Positions 26,196-35,243 are shown, counted from the first letter of the stretch. The stretch is DNA of 64,000 bases from Allonocardiopsis opalescens (GCF_003002095.1 NZ_PVZC01000005.1:62001-126000), one strand, 5' to 3'. Numbers and translations are program-made. The notes: generated by a model not told the origin, from the letters alone.

Positions 26196-27373
26196 CCGGG
26201 CAGGCGGTCCAGGATCCAGCCGCACAGGTCGGCGCTCATCCGGGCGTGCTCCTCGTTGGTCGAGGACAGGAGGTAGTCGTCCAGCTCGGCGTGCTCGGGC
26301 GGCAGGGCGTCGATATCGGTGTACGGCTGGTCGAGATCGGCGATGGACACGGCGCTGACGGAGGGCACGAAGCAGACCGAGCGGTGGAAGACCCCGGTCT
26401 TCCCGGCCGCCTTCAGCCGGTCCCCGGCGGCGCCGAAGCTCTCCAGGGTGCCGCCGGGCGCGCCGTCGAGCGCGGGCAGCTCGCTGGTGTACACCGTGAT
26501 GTCGTCCAGAGCGCCCTTGAGGCGGGCGACGGCCTGCTTCTCCGCCCCGCCCTGGGTGCACAGTGCGGTGCCGTCGAGCCGGCCGCCGGTCACCTCCACC
26601 GCCGTCGCCCCCGGCGGCACGCCGTTGCCGATGCCGCCGCCGTTGCCGTTGGCGACGCCGATCCTGCGCGGCCGGGCCGGCCAGCCGCCGTAGTGGCGGA
26701 GTTCGGTCAGCAACTCCGTGCGCAGCGGGTCCTCGGCCGGGACGGCGTCGACCGCGGCGATGTGCCGCCACAGCAGCTGGCGGGCGGCCGGGCAGTTGAC
26801 CTGCCGCGACATCTCGGGGGCGCTGGCGAGGAGGTGCGCCATGGCCTGGAGGCCGATCGGCACCCACGCGCCGCGGTGCGGGCTGTCGTAGGACAGGTGG
26901 ACGGCGGTCTGGTGGTCGATGCGCTCGTACTCCAGCTTGGCGAGCGCGAAGCGGGTGACCAGGCCGCCCATGCCCAGGCCGCCGACGGCCAGGGGCGTAT
27001 CTCCCAGGCGCCGCTCGATCGCTTCGAGGACCGCGGCGACGACGGCCTCCGCGTTGTCCTGGATCCGGGCTCCAGGCTCGTCGTAGCCGACCAGCACCAC
27101 ATCGCGGCCGCGGTCGCGCAGCCCGCCGGCGAACGGGTGGCCGCCGCGCTCCAGGACCTCCCACAGCCGGTCGAGCCCGCTCGGCCCGGTCCCGAAGTCG
27201 TCGGCCAGGACCACCGGGCGGGTCAGCCGCCGGTTTCCCGCTCCGTAGTAGACCCAAGCGGTGCCGCCCGGCAGCCGCCACTCGTCGTCGGGCCAGGGCG
27301 CCGGCTCGGGCCGGGGACGGGTGGGGAACAGGAGGCCGAAGGCTTCGACCGGGGGATGCTGCTGCTCGCTCAT
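26192..27373 (-). CDS. Alpha/beta-hydrolase (lipase/LCAT-like) lacking the nucleophile serine
   Basis: 393 residues. After TRPVVLADDFGTGPSGLDRLWEVLE and RGRDVVLVGYDEPGARIQDNAEAV comes the nucleophile elbow, which reads AVGGLGMGGLVTRFAL: residue 134 is Gly where lipases have Ser. YDSPHRGAWVPIGLQAMAHLL follows as in LCAT-like acyltransferases. Without the serine the protein is probably catalytically dead by the usual mechanism, unless another residue substitutes. It could be a binding or structural protein. The gene is convergent with the oligopeptidase gene. Confidence 0.75.
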   Translation of the reverse strand: MSEQQHPPVEAFGLLFPTRPRPEPAPWPDDEWRLPGGTAWVYYGAGNRRLTRPVVLADDFGTGPSGLDRLWEVLERGGHPFAGGLRDRGRDVVLVGYDEPGARIQDNAEAVVAAVLEAIERRLGDTPLAVGGLGMGGLVTRFALAKLEYERIDHQTAVHLSYDSPHRGAWVPIGLQAMAHLLASAPEMSRQVNCPAARQLLWRHIAAVDAVPAEDPLRTELLTELRHYGGWPARPRRIGVANGNGGGIGNGVPPGATAVEVTGGRLDGTALCTQGGAEKQAVARLKGALDDITVYTSELPALDGAPGGTLESFGAAGDRLKAAGKTGVFHRSVCFVPSVSAVSIADLDQPYTDIDALPPEHAELDDYLLSSTNEEHARMSADLCGWILDRLPG

Positions 27374-28040
27374 GGCGGCTCTCTCGTGCTGCGGATCGGG
27401 CGGACGGCCGCCGCGCCGCACGGCAGAACCGGGCAGGAGACGGCGGCACGGTCGCGCCCCCGCATGGGCAGCGCCCTGTCGTCCACTGGACGCAGCGGAA
27501 CGTATCCGCAGGTCAGTGCGGGTTAAACCCTGCCCAGCGCGCCGCACGCGGACCCGCCCGCCTTGCTCCGCGTTCGCCCCGCTTGGCCCACCGGGAAGAG
27601 GCTCGGCCGAAACGAGGGATCCGGGCATGGACTAAAGCAGCCCCGACGGGCACCGCTGCACCGGCGGCGATCATGGAGACCCCGCCCTCCGTCCACCGCC
27701 AAGCCCGTAGCGCTCCCACCCGGGCGGAACACCCCGCGGCCACACTGAACGACCGCCGGCCCCGGTCGCACCGGCCGGACGCCACGGCCCCCCGCCCTGG
27801 CCGGGGTCTTCGCCCGCCGCTCCACGAGACGGACCGCTCGGCCATGAGCGCCCGACCGGGCCCACCATCCGCCACCGGCGCCGGACACGCACATCCGCGC
27901 CCGCGCCGCAGCGGCGGTCAGCGGGCGATTACGCCGGGCGCGGAACGGCCGCCTTGTCCGTCGCCGGGCATGGATCGGCGTTCGGGCGGCGGCATAGGCT
28001 CGTGGCGGCTGCCACCATCCGACAGGCGACCGGAGGAACC
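27374..28040. other. 667-bp divergent gap before the popR-like gene
   Basis: Lies between the hydrolase gene (minus) and the PopR-like gene (plus). GC-rich, with no open frame having a ribosome site and no notable repeat. No PopR palindrome was found upstream of the popR-like gene itself. Confidence 0.4.
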
Positions 28041-28385
28041 ATGAGCGACCGCGTGCTGCGCGCCGTTCCGGCGGCGGAGGAGAAGGACGAGCCGCTGATG
28101 CGCGATCTGATCGGCGCGGCCCTCCGCCGGGCCCGGGTCGCGCAGGGCCGCACCCTGCGCGATGTCGCCGAGGCGGCGCAGGTCTCGCTGCCCTACCTGT
28201 CGGAGATCGAGCGCGGCCGCAAGGAGCCGTCGTCGGAGGTGCTGGCCGCGGTGTACCGCGCGCTCGGCCTCCAGCTCATCGACCTGGTCGGCGAGCTCCA
28301 CACCGAGCTCAGCCCCCGGCACGCGATTCGCCCGGCCGCGCCCGCCCCCCACCGCGCCCCGCAGGCGACGCTGCTGGCCGCCTGA
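28041..28385 (+). CDS. popR: PopR/ClgR-like XRE regulator of clp genes
   Basis: 114 residues. Residues 20-85 are a Cro/CI helix-turn-helix: [55 protein letters not shown], the sequence characteristic of the Clp-gene activators ClgR and PopR. The protein ends in LLAA; in Streptomyces, PopR and ClgR are reported to be degraded by ClpP through a C-terminal Ala-Ala. A clpP pair 1.3 kb away carries the exact PopR palindrome upstream. This supports PopR over ClgR and suggests a feedback loop in which loss of ClpP activity stabilises its own activator. GGAGG precedes ATG 28041. Confidence 0.85.
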   Translation: MSDRVLRAVPAAEEKDEPLMRDLIGAALRRARVAQGRTLRDVAEAAQVSLPYLSEIERGRKEPSSEVLAAVYRALGLQLIDLVGELHTELSPRHAIRPAAPAPHRAPQATLLAA

Positions 28386-28500
28386 GGAATCCGTACCGCC
28401 TGCCGGCCGCGCGGCGCCTCGGCCGCCGGAGGAGCCGCGGCGGCCACCCGAGCGCGGGCACCGCTGTCCGCGCCGGGCCGCACGGACGGGTGCGCCGGCT

Positions 28501-29073
28501 TCAGCTCTCCTCCGCCTCGTCCGCCATCCGGAAGGCGCCTCCCTCCAGCCGCCGGATCAGCCGGCGGGTCCATTCCGCGCGGCTCTCCGCGGTGTGCAGC
28601 CACAGGCCCACCACCTCGCCGACCGGTCCCCAGGTCTCCAGATCGGTGTCCGGGGGCAGCTGCCCGGCGATGCCCGCCCGCCACTCCTCCAGCGCCTCGG
28701 CACGCCGCCGCAGCAGTTCGATCGCCTCGGCGCGCGGGAGGTCGTCGACGAGCCCCACCGCCGCCGCCAGCAGGTCGAGCTTGGGCTCGCGCTCGGTGAG
28801 CGCGTCGCGGAGCAGGGTGAGGTAGGTCCGCACGCCCGCCTCGGTCAGCTCGTACTCCATGCGCGGCGGCCCGCCCGCCGTGCTCGGCGTGGTCTCGTGC
28901 ACCAGCAGCAGGCCCTGGCCGGCCATCGCCTTGAGCGCGTGGTAGACCGAGCCCGAGGTGGCGCTGGACCACTCGTGCGCACCCCAGGACTCCAGGTCGG
29001 CGCGCACCTGGTAGCCGTGCGCGCGCCCCCGGCGGCGCACCGCGCCGAGCACCAGCAGGCGAACCGCCGACAT
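28501..29073 (-). CDS. PadR-family repressor
   Basis: 190 residues. The PadR winged helix is LLVLGAVRRRGRAHGYQVRADLESWG, then SGSVYHALKAMAGQGLLLV and RMEYELTEAGVRTYL. A C-terminal helical dimerisation domain follows (residues 100-185). The gene starts 14 bp after the stop of a VOC-protein gene on the same strand and is probably co-transcribed with it. Two TAGYC-type palindromes upstream of the VOC gene are its likely operators. Confidence 0.88.
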   Translation of the reverse strand: MSAVRLLVLGAVRRRGRAHGYQVRADLESWGAHEWSSATSGSVYHALKAMAGQGLLLVHETTPSTAGGPPRMEYELTEAGVRTYLTLLRDALTEREPKLDLLAAAVGLVDDLPRAEAIELLRRRAEALEEWRAGIAGQLPPDTDLETWGPVGEVVGLWLHTAESRAEWTRRLIRRLEGGAFRMADEAEES

Positions 29074-29086
29074 GCCGTTCCTCCGC

Positions 29087-29491
29087 TCAGCCCGCGGTCG
29101 TCTCGACCGGTGGGGTGGTACTGACCCACCACAGTGTGCCGAAGGGGTCGACGAAGCCGCCCATGCGCCCGCCGTCCTGCTGGGCGGTCACCTCCTGGGC
29201 CGGCCTGGCCCCGGCGGCCACCGCCCGCTCGTACACCGCGTCGGCGTCCGGCACGGTGCTCCACAGCTGGACGTGCACCGGTTCGGACGGCGAGCTGAGG
29301 CAGCGCTCCCCGTGGGCGCCGGAGTCGGCGAAGAACAGGGTTCCGGTGCCGATCCGCGCCTCGGCGTGCATCACGCGCTCGGGGTCCGAGGGCAGCGGCA
29401 GCACATTGGACACCTCGGCGCCGAAGGCGCTCTCGATGAACCGGCGGAACTCCTGGGCGCTGTCGACCATCACGTAGGGCGTCACCGACAT
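29087..29491 (-). CDS. PhnB-like VOC protein
   Basis: 134 residues with the PhnB/glyoxalase pattern TPYVMVDSAQEFRRFIESAFGAEV, VMHAEARIGTGTLFFADSG, HVQLWSTVPDADAVYERAVAAGA and GGFVDPFGTLWWVST. The last Glu of metal-binding VOC enzymes is not obvious. It may bind a small molecule or a drug. It is the first gene of a two-gene operon with the PadR repressor. ATG 29491 has GAGGAGAAGG upstream. Confidence 0.82.
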   Translation of the reverse strand: MSVTPYVMVDSAQEFRRFIESAFGAEVSNVLPLPSDPERVMHAEARIGTGTLFFADSGAHGERCLSSPSEPVHVQLWSTVPDADAVYERAVAAGARPAQEVTAQQDGGRMGGFVDPFGTLWWVSTTPPVETTAG

Positions 29492-29506
29492 CAGCCTTCT
29501 CCTCAC

Positions 29507-29522
29507 TAGCCGAATTTGGCTA
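29507..29522. promoter_or_regulatory. PadR operator, proximal
   Basis: TAGCCGAATTTGGCTA is a near-perfect 16-bp palindrome, 15 bp upstream of the VOC gene start. Confidence 0.6.
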
Positions 29523-29554
29523 CTGATGGGAACCGTAACACCCGACTGCCGCAG

Positions 29555-29570
29555 TAACCAAATTTGACTA
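29555..29570. promoter_or_regulatory. PadR operator, distal
   Basis: TAACCAAATTTGACTA is a second copy of the same pattern, 48 bp from the first. Confidence 0.55.
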
Positions 29571-29612
29571 GCTCGGTTCGAACGAACCGGCATGCCGCCC
29601 CGTGGCCCCGCC

Positions 29613-29649
29613 GGCCCGCGGCCGGCGCCCCCGCGGACGGCCGCGGGCC
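29613..29649 (-). terminator. Hairpin after the clpP operon
   Basis: GGCCCGCGGCCG (29613-29624) and CGGCCGCGGGCC (29638-29649) form a perfect 12-bp stem with a 13-nt loop, 33 bp beyond the stop of the second clpP gene. Confidence 0.65.
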
Positions 29650-29682
29650 GCGCGGAGACCGAGCGGCCTCGCGCGCAGGGCC

Positions 29683-30291
29683 TCAGGCCGCGCGGGACCC
29701 GAGCTGCCGGGTGGTGATCAGGCCGTCGACCAGCCCGTACTCCTTGGCCTGCTGGGCGGTGAAGATCTTGTCGCGGTCGGTGTCCTCGCGGAGGCGCTCG
29801 ACCGTCTGGCCGGTGTGGTGGGCCAGGATCTCCTCGATCTCCGAGCGCACCCGCAGGATCTCGGCGGCCTGGATCTCCAGGTCGGCCGCCTCGCCCTGCC
29901 CCTGGGTGGACGGCTGGTGCAGCAGCACCCGGGAGTGCTGGAGGGCCATCCGCTTGCCGGGCGCGCCCGCCGCGAGCAGCACGGCCGCGCCCGAGCCGGC
30001 CTGGCCGAGGCAGACGGTCGAGACGTCGGCGCGGACGAACTGCATGGTGTCGTAGATGGCGGTCAGGGCCGTGGTGGAGCCGCCCGGGGAGTTGATGTAG
30101 AGGTTGATGTCGAGATCGGTGCTCTCGTGGTCGAGGTGCAGCAACTGCGCCATCACCACATTGGCGACCCCGTCGTCGATCGAGGTGCCGAGGAAGATGA
30201 TCCGCTCCGACAGCAGCCGGCTGAACACGTCGTAGGAGCGCTCGCCCTGCGGGGTGCGCTCGACCACCACCGGGACCGTGTACTGGCTCAT
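29683..30291 (-). CDS. clpP: ClpP protease subunit (second of pair, ClpP4-like)
   Basis: 202 residues. The catalytic triad is S100 ([13 protein letters not shown]), H125 (LLHQPS) and D174. [21 protein letters not shown] and [10 protein letters not shown] are standard ClpP motifs. It overlaps the upstream clpP by ATGA. Two different ClpP proteins usually form a mixed tetradecamer that degrades proteins delivered by ClpX or ClpC. Pairing with a PopR site suggests the ClpP3/ClpP4 system of Streptomyces, normally expressed when ClpP1 activity is lost. Confidence 0.93.
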   Translation of the reverse strand: MSQYTVPVVVERTPQGERSYDVFSRLLSERIIFLGTSIDDGVANVVMAQLLHLDHESTDLDINLYINSPGGSTTALTAIYDTMQFVRADVSTVCLGQAGSGAAVLLAAGAPGKRMALQHSRVLLHQPSTQGQGEAADLEIQAAEILRVRSEIEEILAHHTGQTVERLREDTDRDKIFTAQQAKEYGLVDGLITTRQLGSRAA

Positions 30292-30959
30292 GCCCGCGCC
30301 TCCTCGTGCGTGCGGCCCGCCGCACCGTCGATGTTGAACCCGAACCGGCGGGCGGTGTCGCCGCCCAGCTCGCCGACGCCCGCCACCACCCGGTCCACGA
30401 AGCCGTACTCCTCGGCCTCGGCGGCGGTGAAGAAGCGGTCGCGCCGCTGGTCCTCGACGATCCGCTCCAGCGGCTGGCCGGTGTGCTCGGCGATGAGCCG
30501 CTGCATCGTCTGCTTGGTGTAGACCAGGTTCTCGGTCTGCACCGCGATGTCGGCGGCGGTGCCGCCCAGCCCGCCGGAGGGCTGGTGCATCATGATCCGG
30601 GCGTGCGGCAGGCTGTAGCGCTTGCCGGCCGTGCCCGCGCAGAGCAGGAACTGCCCCATGCTCGCGGCGAAGCCGATGGCGAGGGTGGCGACGTCGTTGG
30701 GGATGAAGCGCATGGTGTCGTAGATCGCCATCCCCGCCGAGACGGACCCGCCCGGGCTGTTGATGAACAGGGTGATGTCGCGCTTGGAGTCCTCCTGCGA
30801 CAGAAGCAGCAGCTGCGCGCAGATCCGGTTCGCGATCGCGTCGTCCACCTGCGCTCCCAGCACCACGATCCGGCCGAGCAGCAGCCGGTTGGTGATCTGG
30901 TCGTCGAACGGCGCCAGGGCGGCCTCCGCCGCCGACAGCCGTGGAAGGGTCGAGAACAC
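30288..30959 (-). CDS. clpP: ClpP protease subunit (first of pair, ClpP3-like)
   Basis: 223 residues. S100 ([10 protein letters not shown]), H125 (MMHQPS) and D174 form the triad. [22 protein letters not shown] and [10 protein letters not shown] are conserved. The C-terminus has a 20-residue extension ([20 protein letters not shown]). GTG 30959 is preceded by AGGAGGAGAT. It is the first gene of the clpP pair, and a PopR palindrome lies about 100 bp upstream. The two subunits probably assemble as a hetero-oligomer. Confidence 0.93.
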   Translation of the reverse strand: MFSTLPRLSAAEAALAPFDDQITNRLLLGRIVVLGAQVDDAIANRICAQLLLLSQEDSKRDITLFINSPGGSVSAGMAIYDTMRFIPNDVATLAIGFAASMGQFLLCAGTAGKRYSLPHARIMMHQPSGGLGGTAADIAVQTENLVYTKQTMQRLIAEHTGQPLERIVEDQRRDRFFTAAEAEEYGFVDRVVAGVGELGGDTARRFGFNIDGAAGRTHEEARA

Positions 30960-31055
30960 ATCTCCTCCTCGTGCCGGCCGCTGAGGGACGGATCCGTCAC
31001 CCGCCCCGGCCGGCACCTTCAGCCTGCGCGGCCGCGCACAGCGGTGGCCAGCGTT

Positions 31056-31085
31056 TCTGCCCTGCGGAGATCTGCCGCGGGCAGA
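31056..31085. promoter_or_regulatory. PopR binding sites upstream of the clpP pair
   Basis: 31071-31085 reads TCTGCCGCGGGCAGA, exactly the reported PopR consensus TCTGCC-N3-GGCAGA. It is directly abutted by a weaker copy at 31056-31070 (TCTGCC-N3-CGGAGA). The pair lies about 100-125 bp before the clpP start. Confidence 0.85.
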
Positions 31086-31148
31086 GCCGCGGCGGCGGAG
31101 CGCCCGGCAAGGACCGGCGTCGAGCCGCGCGGAGGGCGTCCCCGGCCG

Positions 31149-31847
31149 TCACAGCTCCCCGAGGCGCCGCCCCGCCACCCGGGTCCGCTCCGCCGCCTCG
31201 GGGGGCGGGGCGAGGGTGATGCCCGCGTCGGTGAGGATGCGCAGGTCAAGGCTCCAGTCGACCGCGGAGCGGACCCGCCACAGCTCGAAGGCCGCCTCGA
31301 TGTGGGCCCGAGCCTCGCCGGCGGTCATCCCGGTGACGGCGCGCAGGTGCGCGGTGGCCCGCGCCGCCTCGCCGCGCAGCTGCGCCAGGCCCATGTGGGT
31401 CGCGGTGTGGCAGTCGGTGCACAGGCAGACGATCCGCCGGAGGGCCTGGACGTGCGTGGCGGAGTCGTAGGACCAGCGCTCGTGTGCCTCCAGCCGGCGC
31501 CGGGCGGCGCGGTCCTCCCCGCGTCCGCACGCCTCGCAGGCGTGCCCGGCGCGGCGCAGGATCATCCGGCGCAGCCGCTCCCAGTCGCGTGCGTCCACGC
31601 ACGAGCGCACATTGGTGAACCAGCACGACGCGGGCACCAGGTCCACGAAGAGCCCCTGGCCGAAGGCGCGGTCCTCGCCCGGCAGCGTCTCGGGCACCTC
31701 CGGCAGCGCCGCCCAGCGGTCCAGCCCCTCGGCCTTCGCACGCGGGGCGTACCAGCGCCTGGCCTTCGGATCCCAGCGCGCACCGAGCGCCTTGGCCTCG
31801 TCCTTCTCCTGGAAGGGGACGTCCAGCCAGATCCGGTCGGCGGGCAC
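31149..31847 (-). CDS. DUF5710 / HNH-like protein
   Basis: 232 residues. Residues 5-35 are a DUF5710 motif (IWLDVPFQEKDEAKALGARWDPKARRWYAP), which occurs in DNA-processing and mobile-element proteins. The middle contains CEACGRGEDR and CLCTDCHTATHMG, two Cys pairs with a His in the layout of an HNH-type zinc-binding endonuclease fold. GTG 31847 has CGGAG upstream. Nuclease activity is inferred from the layout only. Confidence 0.65.
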   Translation of the reverse strand: MPADRIWLDVPFQEKDEAKALGARWDPKARRWYAPRAKAEGLDRWAALPEVPETLPGEDRAFGQGLFVDLVPASCWFTNVRSCVDARDWERLRRMILRRAGHACEACGRGEDRAARRRLEAHERWSYDSATHVQALRRIVCLCTDCHTATHMGLAQLRGEAARATAHLRAVTGMTAGEARAHIEAAFELWRVRSAVDWSLDLRILTDAGITLAPPPEAAERTRVAGRRLGEL

Positions 31848-32634
31848 GCGGACTCCGTTCGGGCGGCGGACGGCACCGGACCGGCACGGGCCGGCGGTGC
31901 ACGGCGGTCCCCCCGACCGTACTGAACGCAGACCGCGCCCGTCGGCGGATCCGGCCGTGCGGGCGCCGGGAGGGGACCCGCCGGGACGCGGGTCCCCTCC
32001 CGGCGGCGAGGGTTCCAGGTGCGCGAGCGACGACGGTCCGCACCTGGAACCCGGCCGCCGGCCGTGCGCCGCGGCCGCATCCCCGTCGGCCGCGGGTGCC
32101 GCTCCGGCGGCGGCCTGCGCGCCCTGGGCGGTGGCGCGCACGGCTCGGTGCCGGGCGGACGGCGCGGTGGTGCTACCAGGTCGTGCCGGCGCAGACGGCC
32201 CCGTCCTGGCCGCCGGCGTCCCGGCGCATTTCGAATCCGGGCGTTCACACCTCCTGTGAATCAGTGCCATCCCCGTTCGGCCGATCATTTGACGAAGATC
32301 GACCGAGACCGGGATTCCCGGTGAACCCGCAGGTCAAACGCTTCCCGAATCGAACTCTCGACCGAATTCGACCCTGCTGCCGACCGAAATCGAAACGGGG
32401 ACGGAATGCCGGAAATCCGATTTCGAACGGCTCCCGCCGTTCCCCCGACAAAGGCCCGAACCAGACGGTTCGGCTCGTTGCGCCGGTCTTCGCCCGCCCT
32501 GCGGCGCGGCCAGGATCACAGCGCCGCCGCGCCGCCCGAGCGCCCTGACGCCTGGTGGTCACCCCCTGACCCGTGGTGAGATACCGCCTGTCCGGATCGC
32601 ACGAGAACAGGCGCAAGGGCCGGAAGGGTCGGAT
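31848..32634. other. 787-bp divergent gap before the pyroglutamyl-peptidase-like gene
   Basis: The first half is GC-rich without features. 32,260-32,460 is relatively AT-rich, with three scattered GACCGA-containing stretches and several TCGAA motifs, and should contain the plus-strand promoter. No open frame with a ribosome site was found. Confidence 0.4.
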
Positions 32635-33924
32635 ATGGCGATTCTCGCTGGTGGCGGGTTGCGGCGCGCGGTCGGCGCCGGCGGACTGGTCGGCGCGCTG
32701 CTGCTCACGGCGCCGGGCACCGCCGCGGCGCACCCGGCGGGCGGCGGCGCGGCGTGCACCGAACCGGGCGCCGCCGTCACGGTGGAGGAGGCGCGGCGCA
32801 CCGGCCCCGTCCCGCAGGAGATCCTGGCCCGCTCCGGCTTCGCCGAGCGGGCCGCGGCATTCGCGTCGGCGCTGTGCGGCGCCGACTCGCCCGCACAGGC
32901 GCAGCGGCTGGTCGAGCGGCACGGCGAGCGGCTGTGGGAGGCCGCCGTCGACCGGGTGCGCGGCCGCGGACCGGCGGGCGGCGACCTGAGCCGCGGTGAC
33001 GACCGGCCGCTGTACTGGGCCCGGCTGGAGATGACGGCCGCGCTGCGGCAGTGGCGGCCGGAGTTCGCGCTGAGCGACGGCGCCCGCGCCGAACTGATCG
33101 CCGGACTGGAGCGCCACTCGCGTGGCCAGGAGTCCATGCGGACGCCGGCCGGCGCGGACGTGACCCGGATGATCGTCACCGGCTTCGACCCCTTCCAGCT
33201 GGACGGCGACATCCGCCGGTCCAACCCGTCGGGCGCCGCTGCGCTGGCCCTGGACGGCGTGCGGCTGGACACGCCCTCGGGCCCCGTGGTCGTCCAGACG
33301 GCGCTCTTCCCGGTGCGCTGGCGCGACTTCGCCGACGGCATGGTCGAGCGGGCGCTGCTGCCGCACTACGGCCGCCGCGGCGCCGACCTGGTCGTGACGG
33401 TGAGCCAGGGCCGGGACGGCCGCTTCGACATCGAGCGGTACAACGGCGCCTGGCGCGGGGGCTCCCCGGACAACGAGAACGCCGGAACGGCCGAGACCGT
33501 ACCGATCCCCGGCGGCGTGCCGACGGTCGAGCCGCAGCCGCAGTGGACCGAGACCACGCTGCCGTACCAGGAGATCCTGGCGGCGGGCACCGGCCCGTTC
33601 CCCGTCTACGACAACACCCAGGTCACCGAGATCCCGGCCGGGCAGACCGCGCCGGTCATGCGCCCCGACGGCCCCACCCCCGGCTCCACGGCGCGCTCCG
33701 GCGGCGGTGGGAACTACCTGTCCAACGAGATCGCCTACCGCAACACCCTGCTGCGCGACGCGCTCGACCGGGGCGATGTGGCCGCCGGACACGTGCACAC
33801 GCCGATCCTGTTCTTCGGCGCGGGCAACACCACCGAGGTCACCGACCCCGAGTTCGAGCGCAACCGCGAGGAGATCACCGCCCAGGTCCGCGCCATCGCG
33901 GCCGCCGCGGCCGCCGCCGGCTAG
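32635..33924 (+). CDS. Secreted pyroglutamyl-peptidase-I-like protein
   Basis: 429 residues. Residues 1-32 are a signal peptide (GLVGALLLTAPGTAAAH). The core shows MIVTGFDPFQLDGDIRRSNPSG, as in pyroglutamyl peptidase I (family C15), and GRDGRFDIERYN. At the position of the catalytic cysteine the sequence is NYLSNEIAYRNTLL: Ser363 replaces Cys. His388 (GHVHTPILFF) is present. Families of long secreted actinobacterial homologues with this change exist. Activity on pyroglutamate is therefore uncertain. GGAAGGG precedes ATG 32635. Confidence 0.7.
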   Translation: MAILAGGGLRRAVGAGGLVGALLLTAPGTAAAHPAGGGAACTEPGAAVTVEEARRTGPVPQEILARSGFAERAAAFASALCGADSPAQAQRLVERHGERLWEAAVDRVRGRGPAGGDLSRGDDRPLYWARLEMTAALRQWRPEFALSDGARAELIAGLERHSRGQESMRTPAGADVTRMIVTGFDPFQLDGDIRRSNPSGAAALALDGVRLDTPSGPVVVQTALFPVRWRDFADGMVERALLPHYGRRGADLVVTVSQGRDGRFDIERYNGAWRGGSPDNENAGTAETVPIPGGVPTVEPQPQWTETTLPYQEILAAGTGPFPVYDNTQVTEIPAGQTAPVMRPDGPTPGSTARSGGGGNYLSNEIAYRNTLLRDALDRGDVAAGHVHTPILFFGAGNTTEVTDPEFERNREEITAQVRAIAAAAAAAG

Positions 33925-35141
33925 AGCCGGACCGGGACCTCGGCCGTCCGCAGGGTGCCGGGGTCGGGCGCGGGCCGGACCCGCTCGGGCGGCACGGCCA
34001 GCGCGAGGCCGGGGAAGCGGCGCAGCAGCGCGCCGAGCGCGACCTCGGTCTGCATGCGGGCCAGGGCGGCGCCCAGGCAGAAGTGCGGGCCGTGGGCGAA
34101 GCCGAGGTGCGCCGCCTGCCCCGGGCGGCGGCGCACGTCGAGCCGGTCGGGCTCGGCGAAGGCGCGCGGGTCGCGGTTGGCGGCGGCGATCACCGCGACC
34201 ACGGGCTCCCCGGCGGGCACCCGCACGCCGTGCAGCTCGACGTCCTCGCGGGCGCGGCGCGGGATGGTCAGCATCCCAGGGCCGCACCAGCGGACCAGCT
34301 CCTCCACGGCGCCGGGCAGCAGGGCCGGGTCGGCGCGCAGCGCGACGAGCTGGTCGGGGCGGGTCAGCAGGGCCGCCACGGCATTGGCGATCAGGTTGGT
34401 CGGGGTCTGCCCGGACAGCACCAGCTGCCAGACCATGGCGGCCATCTCGGTGTCGCTCAGCCGGTCGCCGTCGTCGGCCTGGGCGCGGATCAGGCCGCCG
34501 AGCAGGTCGTCGGCGGGCTCGGCCCGCCGGCGGGCGACCGCCGCCCGGGCCCCGTCGATGATGCCGGGGACGGCGTCGGCGAAGCCCTGGCCGTGCCCGG
34601 CGGCGACGGCGGCGCCGTACTCGCGCCAGCGCGGCCGGTCGGCCTCAGGGATGCCGACCAGCTCGCAGATCACGTCCATCGGCAGCGGCCGGGCGAAGTG
34701 CGGCAGCAGGTCGACGGTGCCGTCCGCCGCCCGGGCCGCCTGCTCGGCCAGGCCGTCGAGCAGCCGGTCGACGATCGGCTCGACGCGCGGCCGGAAGTCG
34801 GCGGCGCGCCGGACGGTGAACGCGGGCGCCACCAGCTTGCGCAGCCGGGTGTGCTCGGCGGCCGGCATCTCCGACATGGTGCGCAGGTAGGGCAGCAGGT
34901 CGGCGGAGACGTCCGGCCGCATGAAGCTGTCGGCGCCGATCGCGAAGCGGTGGTCGCCCAGCATGGCTTTGGCGTCGGCGTGCCGCGTCAGCGCCCACAT
35001 CGGCGGCATGCCGGGCGCGGTGATCCGGACGACCGGGCCGCGCTCCCTGGCGGCGCCGTAGGCGGCGACGGGGTCGCGCAGCACCTCGGCGCCGGTCAGG
35101 TCGATCTCGGGCACGTCCGCCGCGGTTCCGGTCCCGGCCAT
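33921..35141 (-). CDS. Cytochrome P450
   Basis: 406 residues. The heme loop is FAHGPHFCLGAALAR with Cys355, the K-helix ExxR is E281-R284, and the C-helix has EHTRLRKLVAPAFT. In the I-helix the usual A-G-x-E/D-T reads SGQTPT (243-248), so the acid-alcohol pair is altered, as in some CYP107-like enzymes. It probably hydroxylates a small substrate with an external ferredoxin; none is encoded nearby. AGAGGAG precedes ATG 35141. A palindrome separates it from a divergent TetR gene. The stop overlaps the secreted peptidase-like gene. Confidence 0.9.
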   Translation of the reverse strand: MAGTGTAADVPEIDLTGAEVLRDPVAAYGAARERGPVVRITAPGMPPMWALTRHADAKAMLGDHRFAIGADSFMRPDVSADLLPYLRTMSEMPAAEHTRLRKLVAPAFTVRRAADFRPRVEPIVDRLLDGLAEQAARAADGTVDLLPHFARPLPMDVICELVGIPEADRPRWREYGAAVAAGHGQGFADAVPGIIDGARAAVARRRAEPADDLLGGLIRAQADDGDRLSDTEMAAMVWQLVLSGQTPTNLIANAVAALLTRPDQLVALRADPALLPGAVEELVRWCGPGMLTIPRRAREDVELHGVRVPAGEPVVAVIAAANRDPRAFAEPDRLDVRRRPGQAAHLGFAHGPHFCLGAALARMQTEVALGALLRRFPGLALAVPPERVRPAPDPGTLRTAEVPVRL

Positions 35142-35168
35142 GTCCGCTCCTCTCTCGGATGCCAATAA

Positions 35169-35187
35169 CAGATGATGACGTCATCTG
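35169..35187. promoter_or_regulatory. Palindrome between P450 and TetR genes
   Basis: CAGATGATGACGTCATCTG contains the perfect 12-bp palindrome GATGACGTCATC (35174-35185) and lies 28 bp from the P450 start and 57 bp from the TetR start. Confidence 0.65.
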
Positions 35188-35243
35188 AATGCCGACGGTA
35201 TCGTGATCGCGCATCGGACGGCAATGCCGGGACGGGGAGGACG

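Noticed and set aside
31149..31847. Mobile-element or homing endonuclease
   Set aside because: DUF5710/HNH-like motifs occur, but no terminal repeats, integrase or disrupted gene were seen.
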